This document shows positions 9,439-19,834 of a DNA stretch of 64,000 nt, piece after piece. A program made the position numbers and the translations under genes. Position 1 is the first letter of the stretch. Each line of letters begins with the position of its first letter. Below the pieces are notes generated by a model. The model saw only the letters and a program-made list of their open reading frames with translations. It made no database searches and had not been told where the DNA came from. Origin of the DNA: Aliiglaciecola sp. 3_MG-2023 (lineage in GTDB: Bacteria; Pseudomonadota; Gammaproteobacteria; Enterobacterales; Alteromonadaceae); assembly GCF_030548205.1 (NCBI RefSeq), contig NZ_JAUORV010000009.1:62001-126000 (forward strand), in the 5' to 3' direction.

Positions 9439-11946
9439 ATGAGTCAAGATTTAGAAAAGTATCACGACATTATAGAACAGTTAAAACCAATGATAAATGA
9501 ACCTGAATTTAATCAGGTTCTATCACAGGTTGCATCTGGCATCCCGAAACAAAAACGCTTTTTAATCAAAATGGAATTAAAGCGCCTATCTCGTCCATGC
9601 CTCCGCCTCATCGACCTCAGAGGGCAGGTAGCTGGCGATTGCCGCGAATTTACTTATCAGGATAAAACTCATTTTTTAGACGATACTGCCATTGATGTTT
9701 TCGAAAAGCAGGTTCGACTGTTTGGTGAATATACCATGGGAGTATATGAGGCAGTTAAAAATACCGAAAACAGTTATCGTGTTATTTATCAAAAGCAGCG
9801 GGAAGAAGCTGAAAAAGAAGGGGTTGTGGTAGAAGAACGTAAACCCCATCACGCCACCGTTTTACGCTTCGGTGAATATGCTAAACGTTGCGAAGAGCGC
9901 ATGAATTTCGCAGTGAATATTGAGTTATTTACAGAGTTAAATAAAAGTATTCAAGCAACCACAATAGATGTATCAGTAAGTGGTTTAAAAGTTAAAGTGG
10001 CGAATGAACACTTATTTAAAGTCGGTGATAGGATTACTGTCCAGTTTCGAGGGTTAGAAGGCGAATACTCAATAGATCGAAAGGCTGGCGTGGGATACAA
10101 CATTGTTAATGTTGAAAGTAGCAAACGAGAGCAACGTATTTCATTACAGAAAAATGAAGAACACACTCAACACTCGTTTAAAGACTTTTTTGAAAAGTTC
10201 ATACACGGCAACAAACGTCGCTATAAAGTTAATATGGATAATACGCTCACGGCGATTAACCTAAAGACCTACGAACAGTATTTTATTCCCAATGTGTCCT
10301 CTGTCCCCATATACATTGAAAAAATAAAAGATCTTTATGTTCCCAAATACGCCCTAATCAATAACTGCAATAAAGATCCCTTGTATTATTGGAGTGATGA
10401 GCTATTTGAATTGCGCCTTGGTTATGTCTTAGGACATCAGCGTATTGCAAGGCTATTAAGCCAACCTGAAAATTATCAGGAAACCATTGTTTATTCGTTC
10501 AATCACATTAAAGATGACAAAGTTTATTTTTATTCTGCTACTCAAGAAGAGTTGTTCGACCGTCCAGATTTGATGAAGGTGTTTCTGGGCTATGGCGGTA
10601 GGAAAGCAAGTTGGCGGGTTTTCAAATTACAAATTACCAATGTAGATCTCAACCAAGTACATATACCACTGTCTTTACCCGACTCTGTTAGCAGTGCGGT
10701 GAAACGTCAAAATCATCCACCCGCACCGAGGTTGATGTCACGCCTTAAAAATGTGAGATACATGGCGCTCCTAACCGATATTACTGATGAAGTTGGTACT
10801 CAAAATTATGAAAAAGTACCCATTCGCCGTGGAGAAATCTCACAATTAAAAGTGTTTGGACACCCAAGAAATAAACTGCCTCCAGCGGTGCAGATGTTCA
10901 GGTTTAAATATCACAATCAACGCAAAGAGACCCGCTATCAATTGCGAAGTAAAGTGCAATTAAATTTTGGTGATATAACAATTGAAGGAAGCAGTGAAGA
11001 TGTTTCTACGCGAGGAATGCGCGTTGAGTTGAATGACTTTTTTCATGGTGAAGAAAATGATTTGGTCAAACTCAGTTTTCCACTTTTACAAAATGTTACC
11101 AAGAAATTTAATTTGTCTAATCTGCCATACGTCGTCAAGGGAATTTCCTATGGGCGCAATGTTTTGCACCTTCAAGCCGTTGTAGATTCAGTCAACAAAA
11201 CTGCACAACGATTTTTTGAAGAGCTTATTCGTAATAACCGCGGAAAACTAAAAGCCCATAGTGAAGAAGAAGAAATACCTGGGATTGGCTCAGCATTGCG
11301 AAATTTATTTGCGAAGAATGTCTTAAACACCGCATTTTTTATCCGCAAAGAAGGGATTGATTTTCTCCCCGATGCCATTGTTACCAGTAATCCCAATAGT
11401 CGTTTGAATAATCTATTGGCTTTCGATGCGGAAAACGGTCAATACAATATGCACTTTTTGTATTCAACTTATGGGGTTGAATTAGACTTTATTCAGTACA
11501 CGTTAAAACGAATTAAAACCAATAAAAAGCCAGTAATGCGCGAGATATTCGTCGCTTTTGATCCAAGCCGAGAATATATTGACGAAGCTATAAAAAGCCG
11601 TTTTTCCGATCAATTCCATGGTGATAAAGAACGTAAAAACTTCATTAATCAAGCTCGTGAATCAGGCCAATTTATAGCGGTGAAAGTGTTCTTAGCCAGA
11701 GCGGGACGTCCGGATATTGAACGCTTACAAGCAGAAATTAGTTATGTGGGTATTTATGCAATCCACAAAGCAAAAATACTCGAAGAGCAGCTTTGGAATA
11801 TTATTGGTGTGGGCGACCTAATTGATGTGACTGATGAAGTATTAATACGACACAATTTCAGCCAACAACAGATTATAGATAATCAGCAAATGCCGGCTTA
11901 TCACAAAGTCAATTCGGACAAAATTGAAAATTTATTAAAAGCCTAA
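9439..11946 (+). CDS. Large multi-PilZ domain protein
   Basis: An 835-residue soluble protein with no signal peptide or membrane segment. At least two PilZ-like domains can be read. The first is near residues 150-235 (ERMNF followed by DVSVSGLKV). The second is near 495-590, with a full signature RKETRYQLR and EDVSTRGMRVEL. A third RRYKVNMD segment near 265 resembles a degenerate copy. The C-terminal third (about 640-835) is not a domain I recognise. I use the ATG at 9439, since the in-frame TTG at 9430 adds only three residues. Likely a c-di-GMP responsive protein; its output is unknown. It stands as a single gene. Confidence 0.8.
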   Translation: MSQDLEKYHDIIEQLKPMINEPEFNQVLSQVASGIPKQKRFLIKMELKRLSRPCLRLIDLRGQVAGDCREFTYQDKTHFLDDTAIDVFEKQVRLFGEYTMGVYEAVKNTENSYRVIYQKQREEAEKEGVVVEERKPHHATVLRFGEYAKRCEERMNFAVNIELFTELNKSIQATTIDVSVSGLKVKVANEHLFKVGDRITVQFRGLEGEYSIDRKAGVGYNIVNVESSKREQRISLQKNEEHTQHSFKDFFEKFIHGNKRRYKVNMDNTLTAINLKTYEQYFIPNVSSVPIYIEKIKDLYVPKYALINNCNKDPLYYWSDELFELRLGYVLGHQRIARLLSQPENYQETIVYSFNHIKDDKVYFYSATQEELFDRPDLMKVFLGYGGRKASWRVFKLQITNVDLNQVHIPLSLPDSVSSAVKRQNHPPAPRLMSRLKNVRYMALLTDITDEVGTQNYEKVPIRRGEISQLKVFGHPRNKLPPAVQMFRFKYHNQRKETRYQLRSKVQLNFGDITIEGSSEDVSTRGMRVELNDFFHGEENDLVKLSFPLLQNVTKKFNLSNLPYVVKGISYGRNVLHLQAVVDSVNKTAQRFFEELIRNNRGKLKAHSEEEEIPGIGSALRNLFAKNVLNTAFFIRKEGIDFLPDAIVTSNPNSRLNNLLAFDAENGQYNMHFLYSTYGVELDFIQYTLKRIKTNKKPVMREIFVAFDPSREYIDEAIKSRFSDQFHGDKERKNFINQARESGQFIAVKVFLARAGRPDIERLQAEISYVGIYAIHKAKILEEQLWNIIGVGDLIDVTDEVLIRHNFSQQQIIDNQQMPAYHKVNSDKIENLLKA

Positions 11947-12081
11947 TCTACGGTACTACCAAGAATTTGATTGCATCTACAGGCAAAACTGGTAGACTTC
12001 GCGGCGAAATTTTGTGCGGCCTTGAAATCAATTAATAAGCCAAGGCTGCTCGTCCGTTCTTTTAAAAATTGGTGGTAACTT

Positions 12082-12855
12082 ATGCATCCTATGCTGAATA
12101 TTGCGGTGCGCGCTGCTCGCGCTGCTGGAAATGTGATAACTCGTGGTTTTGAAAATCGTAATGATTTGTTGTTGGAAAAAAAAGGTGAGAACGACTTCGT
12201 CACTAAAATCGACAAAGAAGCCGAAAAAATCATTATTGAAAAAATTCAGCAATCTTTCCCCGACCACTCATTTTTAGGTGAAGAAGGCGGCATAGTCGAA
12301 GGCAGTGACGAATTTAAATGGATCATTGACCCCCTTGACGGTACCACTAATTTTATCAAAGGTATTCCCCACTTTGCGGTTTCGATAGCCCTAATGCACA
12401 GAGGTCGTATAGACCAAGCCGTGGTATTTGACCCAATTCGTGGTGAACTTTTCACTGCAAGTAAAGGCGCTGGTGCACAATTAAATGGTTTCAGGATCCG
12501 CACCGGTAAAGCAAAAGACTTAAACAATACTGTGCTTGCCACTGCGTTCCCTTTCAAAGCGAAAGAAACATCTGATGAAGCTATACAACGTTTCTCAAAC
12601 ATATTTAAACAATGTGGCGATGTCCGCCGTTGTGGCTCTGCAGCGTTAGATTTAGCTTATGTTGCTGCAGGTCGATATGATGGTTATTGGGAACGCGGCA
12701 TCAAACCTTGGGACGTTGCTGCTGGAGAACTACTGGTACGTGAATCTGGTGGCTTGGTTACTGACTATAAAGGCGGTAATGATCCCCTCGATAAAGGTGA
12801 GATAGTCGCAGGCAACCCGCGCGTAGTGCAGTCGTTGGTGAAACACTTAAAATAA
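12082..12855 (+). CDS. suhB: Inositol-1-monophosphatase SuhB
   Basis: SuhB is a magnesium-dependent inositol monophosphatase family member that in enterobacteria also serves in the rRNA antitermination complex. The 257-residue length fits. The metal-binding motifs are EEGG at 67-70, DPLDGTTN at 83-90 and WDVAAGELLVRESGG in the C-terminal part. A terminator follows the stop at 12905. The trmJ/isc genes that often lie next to suhB are not adjacent here. Confidence 0.96.
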   Translation: MHPMLNIAVRAARAAGNVITRGFENRNDLLLEKKGENDFVTKIDKEAEKIIIEKIQQSFPDHSFLGEEGGIVEGSDEFKWIIDPLDGTTNFIKGIPHFAVSIALMHRGRIDQAVVFDPIRGELFTASKGAGAQLNGFRIRTGKAKDLNNTVLATAFPFKAKETSDEAIQRFSNIFKQCGDVRRCGSAALDLAYVAAGRYDGYWERGIKPWDVAAGELLVRESGGLVTDYKGGNDPLDKGEIVAGNPRVVQSLVKHLK

Positions 12856-12904
12856 TCGATAATGAAAAAGGCATAGGTTTAATTTCGTTCTCGAAGATCT
12901 AAAA

Positions 12905-12929
12905 AGGAAGCATTTTGCTTCCTTTTTTT
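12905..12929 (+). terminator. Terminator after suhB
   Basis: Perfect inverted repeat AGGAAGCA / TGCTTCCT (12905-12912 and 12916-12923) with a three-base loop, followed by six T. An A run on the left also allows it to work on the other strand. Confidence 0.92.
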
Positions 12930-13138
12930 GTGCCTCAAGCCAGCAAGTATAAATACAACACAACAGGGTTGCTTGGCATTTTCTGCACGCCTTTTCATTA
13001 GATTTTCTGCCTGCGCTACAACTACTAATTTAAAAACGAGGGAATAATCTCGTGAGTACGTTTAGTTGTTGATTGCATTGCACTGTCCAAATCAAGTTTG
13101 AAGGGTGTCAACGCTCTTTAGGGCGGGTCGCAGACATA
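12930..13138. other. Intergenic stretch between suhB and secF
   Basis: The gap between suhB and secF is 325 bp. Apart from the two terminators at its ends I see no coding frame, repeat or RNA-like structure in it. Confidence 0.5.
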
Positions 13139-13169
13139 AAAAAAGCCGGGTAAACCCAGCTTTTTTTAA
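13139..13169 (-). terminator. Terminator after secF
   Basis: On the minus strand GCTGGG, a four-base loop and CCCGGC form a stem with one G-U pair, followed by six T (A run at 13140-13145). It lies just past the secF stop and should end the queA-to-secF transcript. Confidence 0.85.
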
Positions 13170-13180
13170 AATCGAAAATC

Positions 13181-14122
13181 TTAAGGAAGAGGATCTAAAT
13201 CCGCCCCTTCTTTTTCGACAACAGTAGGCATTAAATCTTCGCGACTGATCCCCAGCATCAATGCAACTAAACTTGCTACATAAATAGAAGAATAAGTACC
13301 AATAATAACCCCAAATAATAACGCTGTAGCGAAACCATGTATGAGTGCGCCACCTTTATAAAATAACGCCATCAAAACCAATATAGTGGTTAATGATGTG
13401 ATGATGGTTCGATTTAAGGTTTGCGTCAATGAGGTGTTAATAATCTCTTCGGGTCCACCTTTGCGAATTTTTCGAAAGTTTTCACGAATACGATCTGAAA
13501 CCACAATAGTATCATTGAGTGAGTAACCTATTACAGCCAATACCGCAGCCATTACCGTGAGGTCGAATTCAAGTTGTAAGACTGAAAACAAACCTAAGGT
13601 TAAAATAACATCATGGGCCAACGCAATAACGGAACCCAAAGCAAATCGCCATTCAAATCGCATTGCCACATAAATGAGAATACAGATCAATGCAACCAAC
13701 ATAGCAAGTCCGCCTTGCTCTGCTAACTCTTCACCCACATTTGGACCAACAAACTCGATTCGACGCATGTCAACATTGTCACCAGAGCTGCGCAAAGTAC
13801 TCAGTACTTGATCACCCACCTCTTGGGCTTTTACGCCGTCACGCGGAGCTAAGCGAATTAACACATCTTCACTACTACCGAAGTTTTGCACTACCGCATC
13901 ACCGAAATCGGCAGCTTCCAGTTGCAAACGAATTTGTTCTAATTGAGCAGGTTTATCATAGCCTACTTCGATCAATGTACCACCGGTGAAATCTAATCCC
14001 CAATTGAGCTGATTAACCCCCAAAGAGACCAACGAACCGATAATCAGTATTCCCGATATAATCATGGCGGGAATGCGCATTGACATAAAATCAATACTTT
14101 CTTTTAGTTTAAAAAATCGCAT
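13181..14122 (-). CDS. secF: Protein translocase subunit SecF
   Basis: SecF works with SecD as a proton-motive-force-driven partner of SecYEG in protein export. It has 313 residues and the family plan: a first membrane segment near residues 15-35, a periplasmic domain opening with LNWGLDFTGGTLIEV, then five membrane segments from about residue 140. The ALAHDVILTLG and GYSLNDTIVVSDRIREN motifs are intact. It starts 9 bp after the secD stop, consistent with tight co-translation in a yajC-secD-secF operon. Confidence 0.97.
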   Translation of the reverse strand: MRFFKLKESIDFMSMRIPAMIISGILIIGSLVSLGVNQLNWGLDFTGGTLIEVGYDKPAQLEQIRLQLEAADFGDAVVQNFGSSEDVLIRLAPRDGVKAQEVGDQVLSTLRSSGDNVDMRRIEFVGPNVGEELAEQGGLAMLVALICILIYVAMRFEWRFALGSVIALAHDVILTLGLFSVLQLEFDLTVMAAVLAVIGYSLNDTIVVSDRIRENFRKIRKGGPEEIINTSLTQTLNRTIITSLTTILVLMALFYKGGALIHGFATALLFGVIIGTYSSIYVASLVALMLGISREDLMPTVVEKEGADLDPLP

Positions 14123-14131
14123 GTCCGGCTC

Positions 14132-15976
14132 CTAAATCGACAGTTTCTGAAGACGTTTACCACCCCAAACACCGTTAACGATTACACGGGTTAGAATAAT
14201 TGCAGTAAACATCGAGGTAGCTATACCTATCATTAACGTGATAGAAAAGCCTTTGATTGGACCGGTTCCAACAGCAAAAAGAATAATTGCTGCGATAAAG
14301 GTCGTGATATTCGCATCTAAGATGGTAGAAAACGCACTATCATAACCGTAGTGGATAGCTTGTTGAGGGCTTCTTCCTTCACGAATTTCTTCGCGAATAC
14401 GCTCAAAAATCAATACATTGGCATCAACTGCCATACCCACAGTCAGCACAATACCGGCCATACCAGGTAAGGTTAAAGTTGCACCGGGTATCATTGACAT
14501 AACGCCAACAATCATGACCAAGTTGGCCGCTAGCGCAAGATTTGCTACTACGCCAAATGATCGATAATAAAACAGCATAAAGGCTAATACTAAGGCAAAT
14601 CCCCAAATAATGGCTTGCATACCCAAGTCGATATTTTCTTGACCTAAGCTAGGCCCAACTGTACGTTCTTCAACAATAGTAATGGGCGCAATCAAGGCTC
14701 CTGCACGCAGCAACAATGATAAATCCCGAGCTTCTTTTGGTGAATCTAAGCCAGTAATTTCGAATCGACTTCCAAGTTGAGCTCGAATAGTCGCCACACT
14801 GACGACTTCACGTTCAGGTACAAAAATGAGTTTACCTTTTTCATTCTTTTCACCCGTTGCTTTGTATTCAATAAATACGGTTGCCATAGGATTACCGATG
14901 TTGCCTTTGGTGGCCAATGACATTTTGCTACCACCAGCAGAATCTAACGAAATGGACACCTTAGGCATACCATATTCATCTACACCCGCGTTAGCATCAA
15001 TGATGTGACTTCCTTCAAGCATAACTTTTTTGAGAAGTAGTTGCGGCACACCTTGCTGATCTTCAACGATTTCAGAGCCTGGCGGGATGCGGCCATTTAG
15101 GGCATCACGTATATCGTGTTCTTGATCTAACATTTTAAATTCTAAAGTAGCAGTCGCATTCAAAATTTCTTTCGCCCGAGCAGTATCTTGAATACCAGGC
15201 AACTGGACAACAATGCGATCAGCACCTTGGCGCTGAATAAGAGGCTCAGCCACCCCGAGTTGGTTGACCCTGTTGCGCATAATGGTGATATTTTGTTTTA
15301 CTGCATAATCGCGAATTTCAGACAGCTTCTGTTCTGACATTTTAGCTACCAGAACTAAGTCACCTTGTTCTACTAAGGTGATATCCCGGTTGCGATTTTT
15401 AAGGAAAAATTCAGCCTTATCTAAGGTATCCTGATCGCGAAAACGGATTTGCACAGACTCATCAACAATACTCACCCGTGAATAACGAATTTTTTCTTCC
15501 CGCAATGAGGTTTTAAAGTCACCTTCCATGTCGGTTAGGGATTTGGTAATTACCGAGTTCATATCCACTTCCATTAAGAAATGGACACCACCGCGTAAAT
15601 CCAAACCTAATTTCATGGGTGTACCGCCTAAGCTGTCCAACCATTCAGGAGTATCAGGGGCTAAATTCATCGCCACTGTGTAGTCTTTGCCTAGTGATTT
15701 GGCGAGGGTTTCGTTAGCTAATCTTTGTGCGCTATCATCGTAAAGACGAACCAGTATTTGCTCATCTTCAAGTACAATGGACTTCTTCTCGATGCCCGCA
15801 TCTGCTAAGTCTTGATTAACTTTATCTATCAAAGGCAAATCTAGAACTGCGTCACGACCCGCAGAAATCTGCACAGCATAATCTTCACCATAAAGATTAG
15901 GAGAGGCATATAAAGCGCAAACGGCAACAACCATCAACACCATAATATACTTCCACAAGGGAGTTTTATTTAACAC
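14132..15976 (-). CDS. secD: Protein translocase subunit SecD
   Basis: SecD has 614 residues, the usual length in gammaproteobacteria. After one N-terminal membrane segment (residues 9-26) comes the large periplasmic region with the [15 protein letters not shown] motif, and then five C-terminal membrane segments from about residue 450, including [17 protein letters not shown]. With SecF it completes translocation of exported proteins from the periplasmic side. It sits 61 bp after yajC and 9 bp before secF. Confidence 0.97.
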   Translation of the reverse strand: MLNKTPLWKYIMVLMVVAVCALYASPNLYGEDYAVQISAGRDAVLDLPLIDKVNQDLADAGIEKKSIVLEDEQILVRLYDDSAQRLANETLAKSLGKDYTVAMNLAPDTPEWLDSLGGTPMKLGLDLRGGVHFLMEVDMNSVITKSLTDMEGDFKTSLREEKIRYSRVSIVDESVQIRFRDQDTLDKAEFFLKNRNRDITLVEQGDLVLVAKMSEQKLSEIRDYAVKQNITIMRNRVNQLGVAEPLIQRQGADRIVVQLPGIQDTARAKEILNATATLEFKMLDQEHDIRDALNGRIPPGSEIVEDQQGVPQLLLKKVMLEGSHIIDANAGVDEYGMPKVSISLDSAGGSKMSLATKGNIGNPMATVFIEYKATGEKNEKGKLIFVPEREVVSVATIRAQLGSRFEITGLDSPKEARDLSLLLRAGALIAPITIVEERTVGPSLGQENIDLGMQAIIWGFALVLAFMLFYYRSFGVVANLALAANLVMIVGVMSMIPGATLTLPGMAGIVLTVGMAVDANVLIFERIREEIREGRSPQQAIHYGYDSAFSTILDANITTFIAAIILFAVGTGPIKGFSITLMIGIATSMFTAIILTRVIVNGVWGGKRLQKLSI

Positions 15977-16037
15977 TTGCTATTCCTTTTCTACTTAAAC
16001 GAAAAAGGCAAACTTGCGTTTGCCATTTTCAATTTAG

Positions 16038-16370
16038 TTAGATTGATTTCATTGTACCTTTAGGTAGCACAGCAGTTACTGCACCTTTTTGAATTACAAT
16101 ATTGGTATTGTCATTTAACGAAATCTCAATAAAGTCCTTTTCGTCAGAAACTTTTGCAACTTTACCCACCATACCACCTTGAGTAAGAACCTCATCACCT
16201 TTACCAATAGAGGCAACTAGGTTTTTGTGTTCTTTAACGCGTTTTGCTTGTGGACGATACAGCATAAAGTAGAAAATTAATCCGAAAACACCCAATAAGA
16301 TCAGCATTTCAAAACCACCGCCCTGTGCGCCAGCGTCTTGTGCATAAGCATTAGAAATAAAAAAACTCAT
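16038..16370 (-). CDS. yajC: Preprotein translocase subunit YajC
   Basis: YajC is a small inner-membrane partner of SecDF. Its 110 residues include one membrane segment (about 22-41) followed directly by the family RPQAKR motif and a cytoplasmic beta-rich tail (GDEVLTQGGMVGKV). It lies 21 bp after tgt and ahead of secD on the same strand, the standard order. Confidence 0.96.
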   Translation of the reverse strand: MSFFISNAYAQDAGAQGGGFEMLILLGVFGLIFYFMLYRPQAKRVKEHKNLVASIGKGDEVLTQGGMVGKVAKVSDEKDFIEISLNDNTNIVIQKGAVTAVLPKGTMKSI

Positions 16371-16391
16371 AAATTCCTCATATATTTTTAG

Positions 16392-17617
<1,226 letters not shown>

Positions 17618-17675
17618 AAAGTTGCCTTAATAAGCGAAATGCGTGGATTTATCGCTGCGATTTCCTCGTCAACGG

Positions 17676-18716
17676 TTAAGATTTTTCGATAAACATGGCA
17701 TCACCATAACTGAAAAATCGGTATTCTTTAGCGATTGCTTGCTGATACGCCTGCATCACGTTTTCTCTACCGGCAAAGGCACTAATTAGCATAATTAGGG
17801 TGGACTCTGGTAAGTGAAAATTCGTCAGCATTGCATCTACTATTTCAAACTGATAACCAGGATAAATAAAAATATCGGTATCTTCAAAAAAGGCTTCAAG
17901 GGGCTTACCTTTTTTAATACTTGCTGCAGCGGCCGACTCCAATGAACGCACAGACGTTGTCCCTACAGCGATAACTCGTTTTCCCTTTGCTCTGGCTAAA
18001 TTAATTGCATCCACAACATCTTGCGGTACTTCTGCATATTCGGAATGCATATGGTGGTCTTGAATATTATCTACGCGGACGGGCTGAAACGTCCCTGCCC
18101 CTACATGTAAAGTAACAAATGCGGTATTCACCCCTTTTTGTTGCAAGGCTTCAAGGGTTGCCTCGTCAAAATGCAACCCAGCCGTTGGCGCAGCTACGGC
18201 ACCCGGTTTTTCAGAATAAACAGTCTGATATCGCTCTTTGTCAGAATCTTCATCTGGTCGGTCAATGTAGGGAGGTAGGGGCATATGTCCGAATTTTTCT
18301 AATAGGCTAAGCACAGGTTCATCATTCACAACCCGTAATTCGAACAATTGATCGTGACGAGTCACCATTTCCATTTGGATATGCTCTTCTAATATCAGTA
18401 ATGCTCCTGGTTTGGGTGACTTGCTTGACTTCACGTGGGCTAACACGGTTTTTTCATCAATAATTCGTTCAACCAATACTTCGACTTTTCCACCGGTTGA
18501 TTTTTTGCCAAGTAATCTGGCTGGGATCACTCGGGTATTATTAAAAATAAGTAAATCCCCCTCATCCACTAAATCAAGAAAAGCAGAAAAATGTGTATCT
18601 TTTAAATTGCCAGTTCTACCATCTAAACACAGTAATTTGCTGGCAGTTCTTTGTTCTGTGGGGTATCGAGCGATTAGCCGCTCAGGTAAATCAAAATGGA
18701 AATCAGATAATTTCAT
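17676..18716 (-). CDS. queA: S-adenosylmethionine:tRNA ribosyltransferase-isomerase QueA
   Basis: QueA transfers the ribosyl group of S-adenosylmethionine to preQ1-tRNA to make epoxyqueuosine. It has 346 residues, the usual size. Recognisable segments are the N-terminal [14 protein letters not shown], the [14 protein letters not shown] motif and the C-terminal [17 protein letters not shown]. It heads the queA-tgt-yajC-secD-secF block. The gap to tgt is 171 bp and holds an inverted repeat, so tgt may have an additional promoter or a processing site. Confidence 0.97.
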   Translation of the reverse strand: MKLSDFHFDLPERLIARYPTEQRTASKLLCLDGRTGNLKDTHFSAFLDLVDEGDLLIFNNTRVIPARLLGKKSTGGKVEVLVERIIDEKTVLAHVKSSKSPKPGALLILEEHIQMEMVTRHDQLFELRVVNDEPVLSLLEKFGHMPLPPYIDRPDEDSDKERYQTVYSEKPGAVAAPTAGLHFDEATLEALQQKGVNTAFVTLHVGAGTFQPVRVDNIQDHHMHSEYAEVPQDVVDAINLARAKGKRVIAVGTTSVRSLESAAAASIKKGKPLEAFFEDTDIFIYPGYQFEIVDAMLTNFHLPESTLIMLISAFAGRENVMQAYQQAIAKEYRFFSYGDAMFIEKS

Positions 18717-18839
18717 GGCGTTTGGTTAGCCCAACTGTAAGTTAATATTCGTTATTTTACGTATTAAAAAATATACCTGCAACGCTTTATCCATACTCGC
18801 TTTTCCTTGAGTTCTGGTTGTAACAGTATAAATTATAAC

Positions 18840-18904
18840 CATCTTATTTTTTCGATGTTTCTCCCAAACATAGTTTCCCCAGCCGCCCTAGCTGGGTTTT
18901 TTTT
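18840..18904 (+). ncRNA. Candidate small RNA with intrinsic terminator
   Basis: A strong plus-strand terminator, CCCAGC / GCTGGG (18878-18883 and 18891-18896) with a seven-base loop and eight T, lies where no plus-strand gene is upstream: queA starts leftward at 18716 and the DUF6471 gene ends at 18914 on the minus strand. A TTGAGT (18807-18812) and an AT-rich TATAAATTATAA (18827-18838) could be promoter elements, although the spacing is not ideal. The transcript would be about 60 nt, with a C-rich stretch (CTCCC, CCCC) of the kind that pairs with ribosome-binding sites. I recognise no known family. Confidence 0.4.
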
Positions 18905-18913
18905 GTCTGTTTT

Positions 18914-19201
18914 TCAAACATCGTCTTCATCTAGCGATATTTGCATGTCAGCAAATATCTCAATGATATCCTCACGTTCAATTTTACGCATTTTTAAAAC
19001 ATAAACGATTTGCAAAAGTAAATCGGCACCTAAAATCCCCTTATTTACTTTGTTGCGTAAATTATCAGCACTCTGGACAACACCAATTGTGTTCAATCGC
19101 TCACTGAGATCTTGGTATTTCACGCCACGTTTAGACATTTCTGCCTTTATGATTCGCTGCACGACTTGTCGCCAGTTTGCATTATCTTGTTTTTTCGCCA
19201 C
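18914..19201 (-). CDS. DUF6471 family small protein
   Basis: A 95-residue protein that looks like the DUF6471 family: NWRQVVQRIIKAEM, then KRGVKYQDLSERL and a segment with DNLRNKVNKG. The spacing of helices resembles a helix-turn-helix fold, so DNA binding is plausible but inferred. It is divergent from the DUF2170-PspA operon, and a perfect 24-bp palindrome lies between the two starts, 25 bp ahead of its own start. The acidic C-terminus (ISLDEDDV) is distinctive. Function unknown. Confidence 0.65.
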   Translation of the reverse strand: MAKKQDNANWRQVVQRIIKAEMSKRGVKYQDLSERLNTIGVVQSADNLRNKVNKGILGADLLLQIVYVLKMRKIEREDIIEIFADMQISLDEDDV

Positions 19202-19213
19202 TTCACACCCACT

Positions 19214-19258
19214 AAAAATAAACCATTTTGTGAATTATAATTCACAAAAATAAACCAT
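19214..19258. promoter_or_regulatory. 24-bp perfect palindrome flanked by 13-bp direct repeats
   Basis: The half-sites TTTTGTGAATTA (19226-19237) and TAATTCACAAAA (19238-19249) are perfect inverses with no spacer. The same 13 bases AAAAATAAACCAT occur at 19214-19226 and 19246-19258, 32 bp apart, framing the palindrome. It is 25 bp before the DUF6471 start and about 35 bp before the -35 box of the rightward operon. An operator for a dimeric regulator is the simplest reading. The half-site spacing does not fit CRP. Confidence 0.7.
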
Positions 19259-19283
19259 ACAACTCAAAAAGGTAAAATAAAGT

Positions 19284-19313
19284 TTGACATTAAAAATCAT
19301 TTGTCAGTACAAT
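19284..19313 (+). promoter_or_regulatory. Sigma-70 promoter of the yjfI-like operon
   Basis: TTGACA (19284-19289) and TACAAT (19308-19313) are separated by 18 bp. Transcription would start near 19320, giving an untranslated leader of about 98 nt before the DUF2170 gene. Confidence 0.7.
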
Positions 19314-19417
19314 TCGACTCGTTGCGAAAAAACTTACAATTCATTTTGAACTGATCATGTTTTTTCGTTTACAAAGGTAACATACTATAGTCATTACACT
19401 GACAGGAGAGTAGGCAT

Positions 19418-19807
19418 ATGACTTGGGACCTTGATCAACTTGAGACCCTATTATCAGATAACGACAACATTGTTGTCACCCGTGAAGAAAATTGTTTATT
19501 GATCGGAAATGGTGATGGTTTAGATGCATGGTTAGCACTCAGTGGAGAGCAAATTATTATCGAATCCATTTTATTTTCAAGTTCAGAAGTCAAAGATAAA
19601 GCAGCTTTGAACGAAGAGATATTGAAAACCCATATGTTGTTTCCGTTAACAACTATTGGAATATCTCAAGTTGCTGAACAAGACTATTACACTGCATTTG
19701 GTGCCTTGAGCTCACAATCTAAAGCAGAAAGCATCAAAATTGAACTCGATGCTTTATTCCACAATGTGGCTGCATTCTTAGACGCTTATCAAGAGCATTT
19801 GCACTAA
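19418..19807 (+). CDS. yjfI: DUF2170 family protein (YjfI-like)
   Basis: A 129-residue cytoplasmic protein matching the DUF2170 family, whose E. coli member is YjfI. It begins MTWDLDQLETLL after a good AGGAG ribosome site at 19403. The family has no assigned activity but is genetically linked to PspA-type proteins. It is the first gene of a plus-strand operon in the same order as E. coli yjfI-J-K-L-M-C, followed after 27 bp by the PspA-like gene. The promoter at 19284 and the palindrome further upstream are its likely control region. Confidence 0.82.
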   Translation: MTWDLDQLETLLSDNDNIVVTREENCLLIGNGDGLDAWLALSGEQIIIESILFSSSEVKDKAALNEEILKTHMLFPLTTIGISQVAEQDYYTAFGALSSQSKAESIKIELDALFHNVAAFLDAYQEHLH

Positions 19808-19834
19808 AACATTAAGGTATTTTGGGAGAAGATT

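Noticed and set aside
19226-19249. Palindrome read as a CRP site because of TGTGA/TCACA
   Set aside because: The half-sites are eight bases apart, not six, and the symmetry extends well past the CRP core.
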